A stretch of 64,000 nucleotides of DNA from Alphaproteobacteria bacterium (GTDB lineage: Bacteria; Pseudomonadota; Alphaproteobacteria; SHVP01): positions 186,001 through 250,000 of the forward strand of contig JAVJOO010000005.1 of assembly GCA_040216735.1 (NCBI GenBank), written 5' to 3'. Shown one piece after another: positions 29,501 to 38,655 of the stretch. The notes under the pieces were generated by a model, which did no database searches, was not told the DNA's origin, and was given only the letters and a program-made list of their open reading frames with translations. Numbering within the stretch: the stretch's first letter is position 1; each line of letters begins with the position of its first letter. A program made the position numbers and the translations under genes.

Positions 29501-30058
29501 ATGGCAAATTCCGCAAATGAAGAAACGGGCTTCGGCCTCGTATCCCGCCTCAACCACTGGATCGTGGGTGCGGGCGTACTCGCGCTCTTCGGCCTAGGCT
29601 TGGTGTTCCACGACATGCCGCGTGGGCCCGACCGCGCCGCGCTCCAGGCGCTGCACGTGTCGATCGGAACACTTTTCGTGTTGCCAATTCTGTTTCGCGT
29701 TTTCTGGCGCGTGCGCGAGGGCTTTCCCCCGTCGTTGCCCGGTCCGCGGTGGCAACACGTCGCGGCCAAGATCGTTCATTGGGGACTGCTCGCGGCCCTG
29801 GTCGGCCTGGCGATCACCGGACCGCTAACCGAATGGACGGGCCGTGCCGGCGCGCTCGACTTCTTCGGCCTGTTCTCGATCCCGAGTCCTTTCGGGGCGT
29901 CACGCGGGCTCCATGAAGCAGCCGAAACCGTCCATGCCATTCTCGCACAGCCGATACTCTTCGTCCTTCTGGGAGTTCATATCCTCGCCGCGCTCAAGCA
30001 TGTCGCCATCGACCGGGACCGCACCCTGGCCCGCATGGTGACCGGCGCCCGAGACTAA
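29501..30058 (+). CDS. Cytochrome b561-family membrane protein
   Basis: The 185-residue protein has four membrane spans. Candidate haem-ligand histidines lie in LNHWIVGAG, LQALHVSIG, VHWGLLAAL and VHAILAQP/GVHILAALKH, the pattern of di-haem b561 (CybB-type) proteins. It would shuttle electrons between membrane quinol and a periplasmic acceptor. It stands between the terminator of the upstream gene and the acyl-CoA dehydrogenase gene (103-base gap), and may be its own unit. Confidence 0.85.
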   Translation: MANSANEETGFGLVSRLNHWIVGAGVLALFGLGLVFHDMPRGPDRAALQALHVSIGTLFVLPILFRVFWRVREGFPPSLPGPRWQHVAAKIVHWGLLAALVGLAITGPLTEWTGRAGALDFFGLFSIPSPFGASRGLHEAAETVHAILAQPILFVLLGVHILAALKHVAIDRDRTLARMVTGARD

Positions 30059-30161
30059 TCGGGGCCGTTCTTTCGCTGCGCCGCCGTTGCTGGTAGTAAA
30101 TGCCCGCAACATCGCCCGCTAAAGCGGGCGCAGGCCCACGACAAACCCCAGGGATCACGGC

Positions 30162-31340
30162 ATGAGCGCAGCAGCCGACAACGCCAGCGAATCGGAAGAC
30201 CTCGACCAAATCCGCGAGGCGGTCCGCGCCCTGTGCGCCGACTTCCCCGGCGAATACTGGCGCGAGAAGGACCGGCACAAAGCTTATCCGCAGGAGTTCG
30301 TGACCGCGCTAACCCAGTCCGGCTTCCTCGCCTGCCTCATTCCCGAGGAATACGGCGGCAGCGGCCTCGACATCACCCATGCCGGCGCGATCCTCGAAGA
30401 AATTCAACGCGCAGGCTGCAACGGCGGTGCCTGCCACGCCCAGATGTACACGATGGGCACCATCCTGCGGCACGGCAATCCCGAGCAAAAGGCGCGGTGG
30501 CTCCCCAAGATCGCCAGCGGCGAGCTGCGCCTGCAGGCCTTCGGCGTGACCGAGCCCACCAGCGGCACCGATACGCTTTCGCTGCGCACAACCGCCGTGA
30601 AGAAAGGCGACAAATACATCGTCAATGGCCAGAAGGTATGGACCAGCCGCGCCGAATACTCCGACTTGATGCTCCTGCTCGCGCGCACGACCCCCAAAGA
30701 CCAAGTCGAGAAACGGACCGACGGGTTGTCGGTCATGGTCGTCGACATGCAGGCCGCCAAGAATAACGGCCTTACCATCCGACCGCTTGAAACGATGATG
30801 AACCATTCGTCATGCGAAGTGTTCTTCGACGACATGGAAGTGCCCGCCGAAAACCTGATTGGCCTCGAAGGCAAAGGGTTCCGCTACATCATCGACGGGA
30901 TGAACGCCGAACGCATCCTGATCGCCCACGAATGCATCGGCGACGGGCGTTGGTTCATCGACAAAGGCACCGCCTACGCCAAAGACCGTAACGTGTTCGG
31001 ACGCCCCATCGGCCAGAACCAGGGCATCCAGTTCCCCATCGCCCGCGCCTATGCACACATCGAATCCGCCAACCTCATGGTCAAGGAAGCGGCGCGCAAA
31101 TTCGACGCAGGCGAACCCTGCGGCCCCGAGGCCAACATGGCCAAGATGCTCGCCTCGGAAGCGGCCTGGGAGGCTGCCGAAATGTGCGTGCAAACCCACG
31201 GCGGATTCGGTTTCGCCGCCGAGTACGACGTCGAACGCAAGTTCCGCGAAACGCGTCTCTATCAAGTCGCGCCGATCTCGACCAACCTGATCCTGGGCTA
31301 TATCGGCGAGCATGTCCTCGGACTGCCGCGCAGCTACTGA
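30162..31340 (+). CDS. Acyl-CoA dehydrogenase
   Basis: FAD enzyme of 392 residues for alpha,beta-dehydrogenation of an acyl-CoA. The N-terminal helical domain contains PEEYGGSGLDI, the middle domain FGVTEPTSGTDT and VNGQKVWTSRA, and the C-terminal domain CVQTHGGFGFAAEYDVER. The usual YEGT catalytic Glu is replaced here by YQVAP; a Glu is instead present at position 250 (MNAERILIA), where isovaleryl-CoA dehydrogenase keeps its base. The stop overlaps the CoA-transferase start by one base (TGATG), so both act in one pathway, likely breakdown of an organic acid. Confidence 0.92.
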   Translation: MSAAADNASESEDLDQIREAVRALCADFPGEYWREKDRHKAYPQEFVTALTQSGFLACLIPEEYGGSGLDITHAGAILEEIQRAGCNGGACHAQMYTMGTILRHGNPEQKARWLPKIASGELRLQAFGVTEPTSGTDTLSLRTTAVKKGDKYIVNGQKVWTSRAEYSDLMLLLARTTPKDQVEKRTDGLSVMVVDMQAAKNNGLTIRPLETMMNHSSCEVFFDDMEVPAENLIGLEGKGFRYIIDGMNAERILIAHECIGDGRWFIDKGTAYAKDRNVFGRPIGQNQGIQFPIARAYAHIESANLMVKEAARKFDAGEPCGPEANMAKMLASEAAWEAAEMCVQTHGGFGFAAEYDVERKFRETRLYQVAPISTNLILGYIGEHVLGLPRSY

Positions 31341-32464
31341 TGACCTTCGCGCCCTTGGACGGCGTCCTCGTCGTCTCCCTTGAACAGGCCGTCGCCGCAC
31401 CGTTTTGCTCCTCGCGTCTAGCCGACGCCGGGGCTCGGGTCATCAAGATCGAGCGCGCCGAAGGCGACTTTGCACGCGCCTACGACAGCGCGGTCAAGGG
31501 ACTGAGCGCCTATTTCGTGTGGCTCAACCGCGGCAAGGAGTCGGTCGTCGTCGACATCAAGGACGACGCCGACAATGCCATGCTGCACCGGATGCTCGCC
31601 AAGGCTGACGTGTTCATCCAGAACCTCGCCCCCGGCGCCGCCGCCCGCGCCGGCCTGGACTCAAACGAACTGCGCGCGCGGCACCCGCGCCTCATCACCT
31701 GCGACATCTCAGGTTACGGTGAGGACGGCCCCTACCGCGACATGAAGGCCTACGACTTTCTCATCCAATGCGAAACCGGTCTTGCGTCCATCACCGGCGG
31801 GCCCGACGAACCCTCGCGGGTCGGTGTCAGCCTTTGCGACATCGCTGCCGGCATGTACGCCGTTCAGGGCATTACCCAGGCCCTCCTGCAGCGCGAGAAG
31901 ACGGGCAAGGGAACGGGGCTGCAAGTGTCGCTGTTCGATGCGTTGTCGGACTGGATGACCGTCCCGTTGCTGTTGCAAGAACACACCGGGAAACCGCCGG
32001 CCCGCGTCGGGCTCAACCATCCCGGCATCGCGCCCTACGGCGCCTACAACACTAAGGACAACCGCCCGGTCGTCATCTCGATACAAAACCAACGCGAATG
32101 GTATAACCTGTGCGCCGACGTACTAGGCGACGCCGCCCTTGCCACTCGTCCCGAATTCGCCACTAACGTCGACCGGGTCAAAAACCGTCCGCAGCTAGAC
32201 GACGTGGTAAACGCGGTCTTCGGCCAATTCACCCGCAAGGAAATTTCCGAAAAACTCAAGACCGCGCAGATCGCCTATGGCGCGCTCAACACGGTCGAGG
32301 ATTTCGCGCACCATCCGCAACTCCGCCGCCTGAACGTGGGCTCGGCTGCGGGCGAGATCGATCTCGTCGCCTCGCCCATTCGTCTTTCCGACAACCCCGC
32401 CCCGGTCAAACCGATCCCGACCGTCGGACAGCACACCGACGCTCTGCGCAAAGAGTTCGCCTAA
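31340..32464 (+). CDS. Class III (CaiB/BaiF) CoA-transferase
   Basis: The 374-residue enzyme moves CoA between organic acids without a ping-pong acyl-phosphate. The catalytic Asp is in PYRDMKAYDFLIQ, and the N-terminus VVSLEQAVAAPFCSSRLADAG matches the family. PNVGQ-like PTVGQHTDALRKEF closes the protein. The ATG at 31340 overlaps the dehydrogenase stop; earlier in-frame sequence belongs to the other gene. Together with the dehydrogenase it would activate an acid to its CoA ester and desaturate it. Confidence 0.92.
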   Translation: MTFAPLDGVLVVSLEQAVAAPFCSSRLADAGARVIKIERAEGDFARAYDSAVKGLSAYFVWLNRGKESVVVDIKDDADNAMLHRMLAKADVFIQNLAPGAAARAGLDSNELRARHPRLITCDISGYGEDGPYRDMKAYDFLIQCETGLASITGGPDEPSRVGVSLCDIAAGMYAVQGITQALLQREKTGKGTGLQVSLFDALSDWMTVPLLLQEHTGKPPARVGLNHPGIAPYGAYNTKDNRPVVISIQNQREWYNLCADVLGDAALATRPEFATNVDRVKNRPQLDDVVNAVFGQFTRKEISEKLKTAQIAYGALNTVEDFAHHPQLRRLNVGSAAGEIDLVASPIRLSDNPAPVKPIPTVGQHTDALRKEFA

Positions 32465-32499
32465 AACCGCCCGCGCCTTCAAGGATCGCCGGAAGCCCG

Positions 32500-32705
32500 C
32501 TACCGGTTCTCGCGGAACCACTTGGCGATGCCGGGCATTTCGGCCTCGGCGGTGATTCCGAAGAATGCCGTGTCGGTGCCAGGTAAAGCACCGCCGTCAG
32601 TGTGCGAAAGGCCACCGCCAGGCCCAGCGTGCCGCCATAGAAACCTTCGCTTTCGGTTAGGCCGTCCTTGGCGCAGGAGAACGACAAGCCGTTCACAAAT
32701 CCCAT
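32500..32705 (-). pseudogene. Small frameshifted reading frame
   Basis: On the minus strand an ATG at 32705 with GGGAG six bases upstream opens MGFVNGLSFSCAKDGLTE and continues to about AVAFRTLT. From about 32600 the sensible sequence continues in another frame (LPGTDTAFFGITAEAEMPG, then AKWFRENR and a stop at 32500). One missing or extra base near 32600 would join them into a protein of about 68 residues. I do not recognise the family. It may be a decayed gene, a sequencing error or chance. The rest of 32465-32788 holds nothing else. Confidence 0.4.
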
Positions 32706-32788
32706 GACCGTCTCCCTCGGAGCCGCGCGTTGACTCGCGCCCGGCGTTGCATCAAGAGTGCATCGACTAGCGCTTACAGGGGGCGGGC

Positions 32789-33586
32789 ATGCCGATCGAT
32801 CTAAAACTCAGCAACAAAGTGGCCATCGTGACCGGCGGGAGCCTTGGGCTCGGCGCCGAAACCGCTCGGCAAATGGCCGCCGAAGGCACCAAGCTCGTCC
32901 TGGTTTCGCGCAAGGAAGATCCACTCGAACCGATCTGCGACGAACTCACCAAGGCCCACCGCGCCGATATCCTCCCCATCGTTGCCGACCTCACCGATCC
33001 GGCGGCACCCGACGCCATCGCGAAACAGGCGCTGGAGCGCTTCGGTCGCATCGACGTCCTGGCGAACTGTGCCGGCGCAGCCCAGGGCGGAATTTTTTGG
33101 GAGATTCCCGACGCGGTATGGGAGCAAGCCTTCGCGCTCAAATTCTTCGGCACCGTGCGCATGATGCGCGCCGTGATCCCGGCGATGCGGCAGCAGAAAT
33201 ACGGCCGCATCGTCACCATTGTCGGGGACACAGGGAAGCAGCCCAACCCCCGCCTGTTGCCGGGCTCGTCGTCCAATGCCGCGTTGCTCGCCGTGACCAA
33301 GGGCCTTGCCGACGAAGTCGGGGCCGGCGGCATTTCGGTCAACGCCGTCAATCCCGGTCCGACCAAGACCGGGCGCATCACCACGTTGTTCGACAACCTG
33401 TCGCGCGACACCGGCAAATCGCTAGCCGAGATCGAAGCCGACTTCACCAAGGACAGTCCGTTCAAGACTATGGGCGATCCAGTCGAGGTCGCCCGCGTCG
33501 TCGTCTTCCTATGCTCGGACGCCGCCGCCAACATCACCGGCACGTCGATCCTCACCGACGGCGGGCGCAGCCGCGCGTTGGCTTAA
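32789..33586 (+). CDS. Short-chain dehydrogenase/reductase (atypical active site)
   Basis: Classical-size SDR of 265 residues with TGGSLGLGAETARQ as cofactor motif and NCAGAA in the NNAG position. The usual YxxxK is replaced: the segment is GSSSNAALLAVTKGLADE, keeping the Lys but lacking Tyr at the usual place. Related SDRs with NAALxAxTK exist and may use another residue or not be dehydrogenases. It lies before the M24 gene with a 59-base gap and after the frameshifted small frame. Substrate unknown. Confidence 0.85.
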   Translation: MPIDLKLSNKVAIVTGGSLGLGAETARQMAAEGTKLVLVSRKEDPLEPICDELTKAHRADILPIVADLTDPAAPDAIAKQALERFGRIDVLANCAGAAQGGIFWEIPDAVWEQAFALKFFGTVRMMRAVIPAMRQQKYGRIVTIVGDTGKQPNPRLLPGSSSNAALLAVTKGLADEVGAGGISVNAVNPGPTKTGRITTLFDNLSRDTGKSLAEIEADFTKDSPFKTMGDPVEVARVVVFLCSDAAANITGTSILTDGGRSRALA

Positions 33587-33645
33587 CCCAAACACCTCGT
33601 CCCACGGCGCGGCGATCGCCGCGTCCCGAAGTACAGGAGGCTTCC

Positions 33646-34908
33646 ATGCTGCTCAACAAAGAACGCGCCTACGCCGTGATGGATAAATATGGCCTCGACG
33701 GCCTCGTGGCGAAGGAAGCCATCAACGTCTACTACCTCACCGACTATTGGGATCTGTTCTCGTCGGGCGGATGGACCTTCAACAGCTATGCAGTTCTGCC
33801 GCGCGACGAAAACGCGCCCGCGGGTCTCGTCATCAACGCCGCGATCAACGCCGAAAGGTTGTCCGAGGTCACCCCGACCTGGGTGCCCAATGTCGTGATG
33901 TTCTCGGATTACTCAGGCCGCAACACCGCGGACTCCGGCGTTGATCCCAACACCGGCGAACCCGAACCCGCGGCCTGGAACGGCTGGCCGGTTCGCACTG
34001 GCGCGCCCCTCACCCCGCTCGAACAAACCTGGGCTGATCGCGCGAAACACCATGCGCCGCGCATGGCTGCCACACCGGCCTGGGGCCTGCGCCGCATCCT
34101 GAAGGACGCCGGCCTAGAAAACGCCAAGGTCGGTACCGACGATCCGCGCATCATCGGCTGGATGAGCAACATGGGGATGCCGGGCATCTCGGCGGTCGAA
34201 GCCACCAATATTTTTCGCGAAATTCGCATGGTGAAGACCGAAGCCGAACTCGCCCTCATGCGCAAGGCTGCCGTCATCAACGAAGCCGGGGTCGACGCCG
34301 CTCTCGCCGCCGTCCATGCCGGCGCTCACTGGGACGACATCGAGCGCGCCTATTTCACCGAGGTTTCCAAGCGCGACGGCAAGGGCCGCTACATCGTCAC
34401 CACGCTTGGCGGCTTGCCCCACGGCAAGGTCGTGCCCGGCGAATCGCTCTTCCTCGATTCGCTCGCTGAATACGACCACTACCTCGGCGACATCGGCCGC
34501 ACCGTTATCGTCGGCGACCCCTCGGCGGAACTGGCGCGTCGCGCCAAGGCGATGGAAACCGGCTGGGAAGCCGCCTGCGCCATGATCCGCCCGGGAATTA
34601 CCCGCAGCACCCTGATGGAAAAAACCGTCGAGGTGATTCAGAAAAGCGGGTTCCCCGAATACTTCTACGTCTCGCCACACAGTCTCGGCCTCGAACACAC
34701 CGACAATCCGTTGCCGCTCGGCGACGATATCTACGCCGGCGGCGAGTTCGACTTCGCCCTGCAAGAAAACATGGTGATCAACATCGACATGCCCTACTTC
34801 GAACTCGGTTGGGGCACGCTGCATCTCGAAGACACCATCCGCGTCACCAAAACCGGCTTCGAAGCCCTCACCTCTAACGAATCCCGCCTGCGCATCATCG
34901 ACGCCTGA
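33646..34908 (+). CDS. M24-family (creatinase/aminopeptidase P-fold) peptidase
   Basis: The 420-residue protein has a creatinase-type N-terminal domain and a C-terminal pita-bread domain. Metal ligands can be followed: two Asp spaced by eleven in LDSLAEYDHYLGD, the His in SPHSLGLEH, and the last Glu in HLEDTIRV. The fourth ligand, usually Glu in the EPG segment, is Asp here (NIDMPY). An AGGAGG upstream of the ATG at 33646 fixes the start. Possible roles are cleavage of Xaa-Pro bonds or of a creatine-like C-N bond. The gene follows the SDR gene in the catabolic run. Confidence 0.88.
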   Translation: MLLNKERAYAVMDKYGLDGLVAKEAINVYYLTDYWDLFSSGGWTFNSYAVLPRDENAPAGLVINAAINAERLSEVTPTWVPNVVMFSDYSGRNTADSGVDPNTGEPEPAAWNGWPVRTGAPLTPLEQTWADRAKHHAPRMAATPAWGLRRILKDAGLENAKVGTDDPRIIGWMSNMGMPGISAVEATNIFREIRMVKTEAELALMRKAAVINEAGVDAALAAVHAGAHWDDIERAYFTEVSKRDGKGRYIVTTLGGLPHGKVVPGESLFLDSLAEYDHYLGDIGRTVIVGDPSAELARRAKAMETGWEAACAMIRPGITRSTLMEKTVEVIQKSGFPEYFYVSPHSLGLEHTDNPLPLGDDIYAGGEFDFALQENMVINIDMPYFELGWGTLHLEDTIRVTKTGFEALTSNESRLRIIDA

Positions 34909-35014
34909 GCGGTCGCCTTCCCCCGCTCCCAGGCGGAGACGCAACGCCCGTGACGAAGCGCCCCATCAATGCTCAAATGCCGCTAGCCAACCCGTCAGCC
35001 AGCGAGCCCGCCCC

Positions 35015-35896
35015 ATGACCAACCCCCGCGTTCCCTTCGTCCTTGCCGACCAGCGCCCCAAGCTTGCCCCGCCTGAGGGCAAGCCGCTGATCGTGCATTT
35101 CGTGGTCAACATTGAGAGCTGGCCGTTCGATTCGCCGCCGCCGCGAAAAATCCTCACTGGGCCGCACGGGGTCGAAACCCTACCCGATGTGCCCAACTTC
35201 TCCTGGGCCGAATACGGCCTGCGCGCCGGCATGCCGCGCCTGTTCAAGATCGCGCGGGATCGTAGTCTGCCCACCAGCGCGTTCCTTAACGCGGGCGCCA
35301 TCGACGACTACCCCGCCGTGGCGCAAACCGTCAAAGACATGGGCTGGGAGGTCGTCGGCCACGGGCTCAAGCAAAAGTCGATCCAGGGCGACGAGAACGA
35401 AGCCACCTTGCTCAAGGCGTGTCTCGACAAGATCGAGGCGTTTTACGGTAAACGCCCGCGCGGCTGGCTCGGCCCGGGCCTGCGCGAAACCAACGACACC
35501 CCCGACATTCTCGCCTCCGAAGGCGTCGACTACATTTGCGACTGGGTGCTCGACGATCTGCCCCATTGGATGACCACCAAGCACGGCCCCGTCATCTGCA
35601 TGCCCTACACGCTCGAGCTCAACGACAGCCCGATGTACGCCATTCAGTGGCAGAACTCATCCGACTATTACCAACGCTACAAGGACACCGTCGCGACGTT
35701 CGAAAAAGAGTTCGACAACAACCCGCGCATCCTCACCATCGCCACCCACCCCCACCTGATCGGGGTGCCGCACCGCATTGGCTATCTCGAAAAACTCATC
35801 GACGAATTGCTCGCGCGCGACGACACCATCTTCATGACCGGCAGCCAAATCGCCGACTGGTTCATCGAAGCGGACAAGGCGGCGCAAACGCGCTAA
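35015..35896 (+). CDS. Polysaccharide-deacetylase-family (NodB/PuuE-type) hydrolase
   Basis: The 293-residue protein has the NodB barrel fold. AFLNAGAIDDYPAVAQ, then EVVGHGLKQKSI and later GWLGPGLRETNDTPD follow the pattern of PuuE-type allantoinases and peptidoglycan deacetylase relatives. No signal peptide is seen, so it is cytosolic and probably acts on a small amide or cyclic ureide rather than a polymer. It lies 106 bases after the M24 gene and 77 before the EamA gene on the same strand. Confidence 0.85.
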   Translation: MTNPRVPFVLADQRPKLAPPEGKPLIVHFVVNIESWPFDSPPPRKILTGPHGVETLPDVPNFSWAEYGLRAGMPRLFKIARDRSLPTSAFLNAGAIDDYPAVAQTVKDMGWEVVGHGLKQKSIQGDENEATLLKACLDKIEAFYGKRPRGWLGPGLRETNDTPDILASEGVDYICDWVLDDLPHWMTTKHGPVICMPYTLELNDSPMYAIQWQNSSDYYQRYKDTVATFEKEFDNNPRILTIATHPHLIGVPHRIGYLEKLIDELLARDDTIFMTGSQIADWFIEADKAAQTR

Positions 35897-35973
35897 CCCG
35901 CGAATTTGACACCCCTGCATCCGCAGGCCTATCACCGCGGTCCCGTCCTCCATCGTCGGCACCCTGCCCCAAC

Positions 35974-36858
35974 ATGCCCGATCGCAAAACCCAACTAGTC
36001 GGCATGGCCGCGATTTCGACCGTGGTCATCGTCTGGTCGACCTTCTTGGTGATCAGCCGCGCTGGCGTCCAATCGGGCCTGACCATCTTTGACATCGCCG
36101 CCTTGCGGTACGGCATCGCCGGGGCGATCTGCGTGCCGATCGTGCTGTACTACAAGCCCTGGCGCAGCACGACTGTCACCCGGCTGGCCATGCTCGCGAT
36201 CTTCGGCGGCGTGCCCTATGGGCTGTTATCCTACGTTGGGTTCATCTTCGCACCGGCCGCCCATGGCGGGGTATTCCTCAACGGCATGGTCCCCGCCCTT
36301 GCCCTGATCATCGGCTATGTCTGGTTGCGCGAAAAACCGCTCGCCATTCAGGTGATTGGCTGCCTGTTGATCATCGTTGGTGCCGGGATGGCCGCGATCG
36401 GTGCCAGCAGCGGGTCCAACCCGCGCGCCTGGATCGGCGATCTCGCCTTTTTCAGCTCCGGCGCCTTCTTCGCGGTTTTCCTGATATTGCAACGCCAATG
36501 GCGCTCCAACATTCCCCAAGTCTTGCTCGCCGCCGCTATCGTCGGCGCCATCACCTACCTACCGATTTGGGCGCTGTTTCTGCCGACAACCCTAGCCCAA
36601 GCCGAGCCAAACCAAATCGCCCTCCAAGCCGTCTTCCAGGGCCTTTTCCCCAACTTGATCGGGCTGATCCTGTTGTCGCACGCCGTGCGCCGGGTCGGCT
36701 CGACGGTCGTCGCGGCCTTCCTGTCGGCAGTGCCCGGCGTCGGCTCGGTGTTCGGGCTGATCTTTCTGGGCGAAAACCCCGCCCTGCTAGGTTGGCTCGG
36801 CTTGCCAATTCTGACCACCGGCATCCTACTGGCCACCGTCTGGCAACGGCGCGCCTGA
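35974..36858 (+). CDS. EamA/DMT-family transporter
   Basis: The 294-residue membrane protein has about ten spans in two EamA repeats (YVGFIFAPAAHGGVF in the first, HAVRRVGSTVVAAFLS in the second). This superfamily exports or imports amino acids and metabolites. The start at 35974 (MPDRKTQLVGMAAIS) gives a short cytosolic lead; the reading frame is open further upstream but overlaps the deacetylase gene. Substrate unknown; it may serve the catabolic genes around it. Confidence 0.88.
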   Translation: MPDRKTQLVGMAAISTVVIVWSTFLVISRAGVQSGLTIFDIAALRYGIAGAICVPIVLYYKPWRSTTVTRLAMLAIFGGVPYGLLSYVGFIFAPAAHGGVFLNGMVPALALIIGYVWLREKPLAIQVIGCLLIIVGAGMAAIGASSGSNPRAWIGDLAFFSSGAFFAVFLILQRQWRSNIPQVLLAAAIVGAITYLPIWALFLPTTLAQAEPNQIALQAVFQGLFPNLIGLILLSHAVRRVGSTVVAAFLSAVPGVGSVFGLIFLGENPALLGWLGLPILTTGILLATVWQRRA

Positions 36859-36934
36859 CCGCCCCCTTGCCGCCGGCGAACAAATCGCTAGGCTCCGGGC
36901 CAAATCCAACGACCATCGCTTGGGAGCTCTACGC

Positions 36935-38350
36935 ATGACCACCCCCACGACCGCCTCGCTGACAAAAGACGCCGTCGATTTCGCCGTCGGCCTGACCTAC
37001 GACGCCATCCCCGAGGACGCGCTGAACATCGCCCGGCGCTGCATTTTGGACGGGCTTGCAGTCATGGTCGGAGGTTCCGAGCAACCGGCGCTTGAGGTCA
37101 TGGCCCGCTATATCGACAGGGTCGGCGGCGCCCCCGATGCGCGTCTGCTGGGCAACGCCAACAAGAAAGTCCCGGCGCACCTCGCCGCCCTGTGGTACGG
37201 CCTCGCTGGGCACGCCATGGACTGGGACGATACCCAGCTTTCCGAAGGTCCCGGCCGGATGTACGGGCTGCTGACCCACCCGACCGTGCCACCGCTGTCG
37301 GCCTGTCTCGCCATCGGTGAAATGCTAGGCGGCGTGGACGGGAAAACCTTCCTTACGGCCTTCAACGCCGGCTTTGAGGTCGAGTGTAAAATCGCCGAAG
37401 CCATCAACCCCGATCACTACGCCCGCGGCTTTCACACCTCGGGCACCATCGGCACGTTCGGCTCGGCGGTGGCGGCCGCCAAAATGCTAAACTTCAACCA
37501 CAGCCAAATGGCTCAAACCATTGGTATTGCAGCATCTTTAGCCGCCGGAATCCGCGCCAATTTCGGCACCATGACCAAGCCGTTGCATGTCGGTCGCTCC
37601 TCCGAGAACGGCGTCACCGCCGCACTGCTGGTGCGCGAGGGCTTCACCTCCAACACCGAGGCGCTGGACGGCAAGTGGGGCTACCTCACCATTGCCGGTC
37701 CGGGCGGTGATCCCGATCTCGTCCTAGGCCGCTTCGGCAACCCACTGACCATCACCTCGCCCGGCGTCAGCATCAAACCCTACCCTTGCGGGGTCCTCAC
37801 CCACCCCTCGATGGACGCGCTCAAATTCCTCATGCGCGACGAAAAGGTCAAAGCCGACGACATCGAGAAAATCAAACTCTATGCCGCGCAAAATATCCTC
37901 GGGCCGATCCGTTACGACTTTGCAACCACCGAGCTCGAAGGCAAGTTCTGCATGCACTTCCTGTTGGCCGCCATCGCAATCGCCGGCAAAGCGGGCAAAC
38001 GCGAATTCACCGACGAGTTCGTCAGCCGCGCCGATGTCGGCGCTATGCAGCGCCGGGTCGAGACCATCGACGACAAGAAGATCGAGGCGATGGGTTACGA
38101 CCGCATCCGCAGCCGCGTCGAAGTCCTCACCAAGGACGGGCGCACACTCGAACTGTGGGCCGACGAAAACTATCGCGGCTCGCCGCACAACCCGCTGACC
38201 GACGACGAGGTCGAAGGGAAGTTCCGCGACTGTGCGGAGGGCTTGCTCGGCGAAAATCAGATCAAAGCGGTGTTCGATCGCATATGGAAGTTGGACAGCG
38301 CAACCAGCGCGACCGATGTCCTGACCGATCTTCATTGGCAGAAAGGCTGA
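36935..38350 (+). CDS. MmgE/PrpD-family protein
   Basis: The 471-residue protein belongs to the 2-methylcitrate dehydratase/immune-responsive gene 1 fold. The N-terminal helical domain has LNIARRCILDGLAVMVGG and AMDWDDTQLSE. The middle has FHTSGTIGTFGSAVAAAKML and ANFGTMTKPLHVGR, all family hallmarks. Members are cofactor-free hydro-lyases or decarboxylases of tricarboxylic-type acids. No other methylcitrate genes are here, so the substrate is open. The ATG follows GGGAGC. Confidence 0.9.
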   Translation: MTTPTTASLTKDAVDFAVGLTYDAIPEDALNIARRCILDGLAVMVGGSEQPALEVMARYIDRVGGAPDARLLGNANKKVPAHLAALWYGLAGHAMDWDDTQLSEGPGRMYGLLTHPTVPPLSACLAIGEMLGGVDGKTFLTAFNAGFEVECKIAEAINPDHYARGFHTSGTIGTFGSAVAAAKMLNFNHSQMAQTIGIAASLAAGIRANFGTMTKPLHVGRSSENGVTAALLVREGFTSNTEALDGKWGYLTIAGPGGDPDLVLGRFGNPLTITSPGVSIKPYPCGVLTHPSMDALKFLMRDEKVKADDIEKIKLYAAQNILGPIRYDFATTELEGKFCMHFLLAAIAIAGKAGKREFTDEFVSRADVGAMQRRVETIDDKKIEAMGYDRIRSRVEVLTKDGRTLELWADENYRGSPHNPLTDDEVEGKFRDCAEGLLGENQIKAVFDRIWKLDSATSATDVLTDLHWQKG

Positions 38351-38415
38351 ACGGCGACGCTAAAAGAACGTCCCTTCCCCGGCCCAAGGGCGATAAGCAG
38401 AGATAAGGAGGGAGC

Positions 38416-38655
38416 ATGTCCGACACACCCAAATCCGAGATCGCCCCTGACGTAGCCCATGACCTCGCGCAGGCCGTTCAACTTCTGCGCGCCGCGCACG
38501 ACATGTACCAAGAAATCCTGCGCGCCTCGCTCGACCATGCCGGCCGCGACGCGCTCGATATTCCAGCATTTCTGAAGCGCTTGAACGGGGCGCTCGTTGG
38601 TTTCAAAACCTACGATCAGCGGATCTCTGGGCTCATTGACCGTTACCAGAACTAG
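38416..38655 (+). CDS. Small conserved-looking helical protein of unknown function
   Basis: The 79-residue product is preceded by AAGGAGGGAGC, a near-perfect ribosome site, which is the best evidence that it is real. It reads as three amphipathic helices (HDLAQAVQLLRAAHDMYQEI, a middle DIPAFLKRLNGAL, and an end RISGLIDRYQN), is mildly acidic, and has no signal or membrane span. It lies 65 bases after the MmgE/PrpD gene and may be its small partner. I do not recognise the family. Confidence 0.7.
   Translation: MSDTPKSEIAPDVAHDLAQAVQLLRAAHDMYQEILRASLDHAGRDALDIPAFLKRLNGALVGFKTYDQRISGLIDRYQN

Noticed and set aside
32758-33645. Open extension in front of the M24 gene start
   Set aside because: It covers the SDR gene in another frame and is Arg/Pro rich; the AGGAGG at the ATG 33646 gives the true start.
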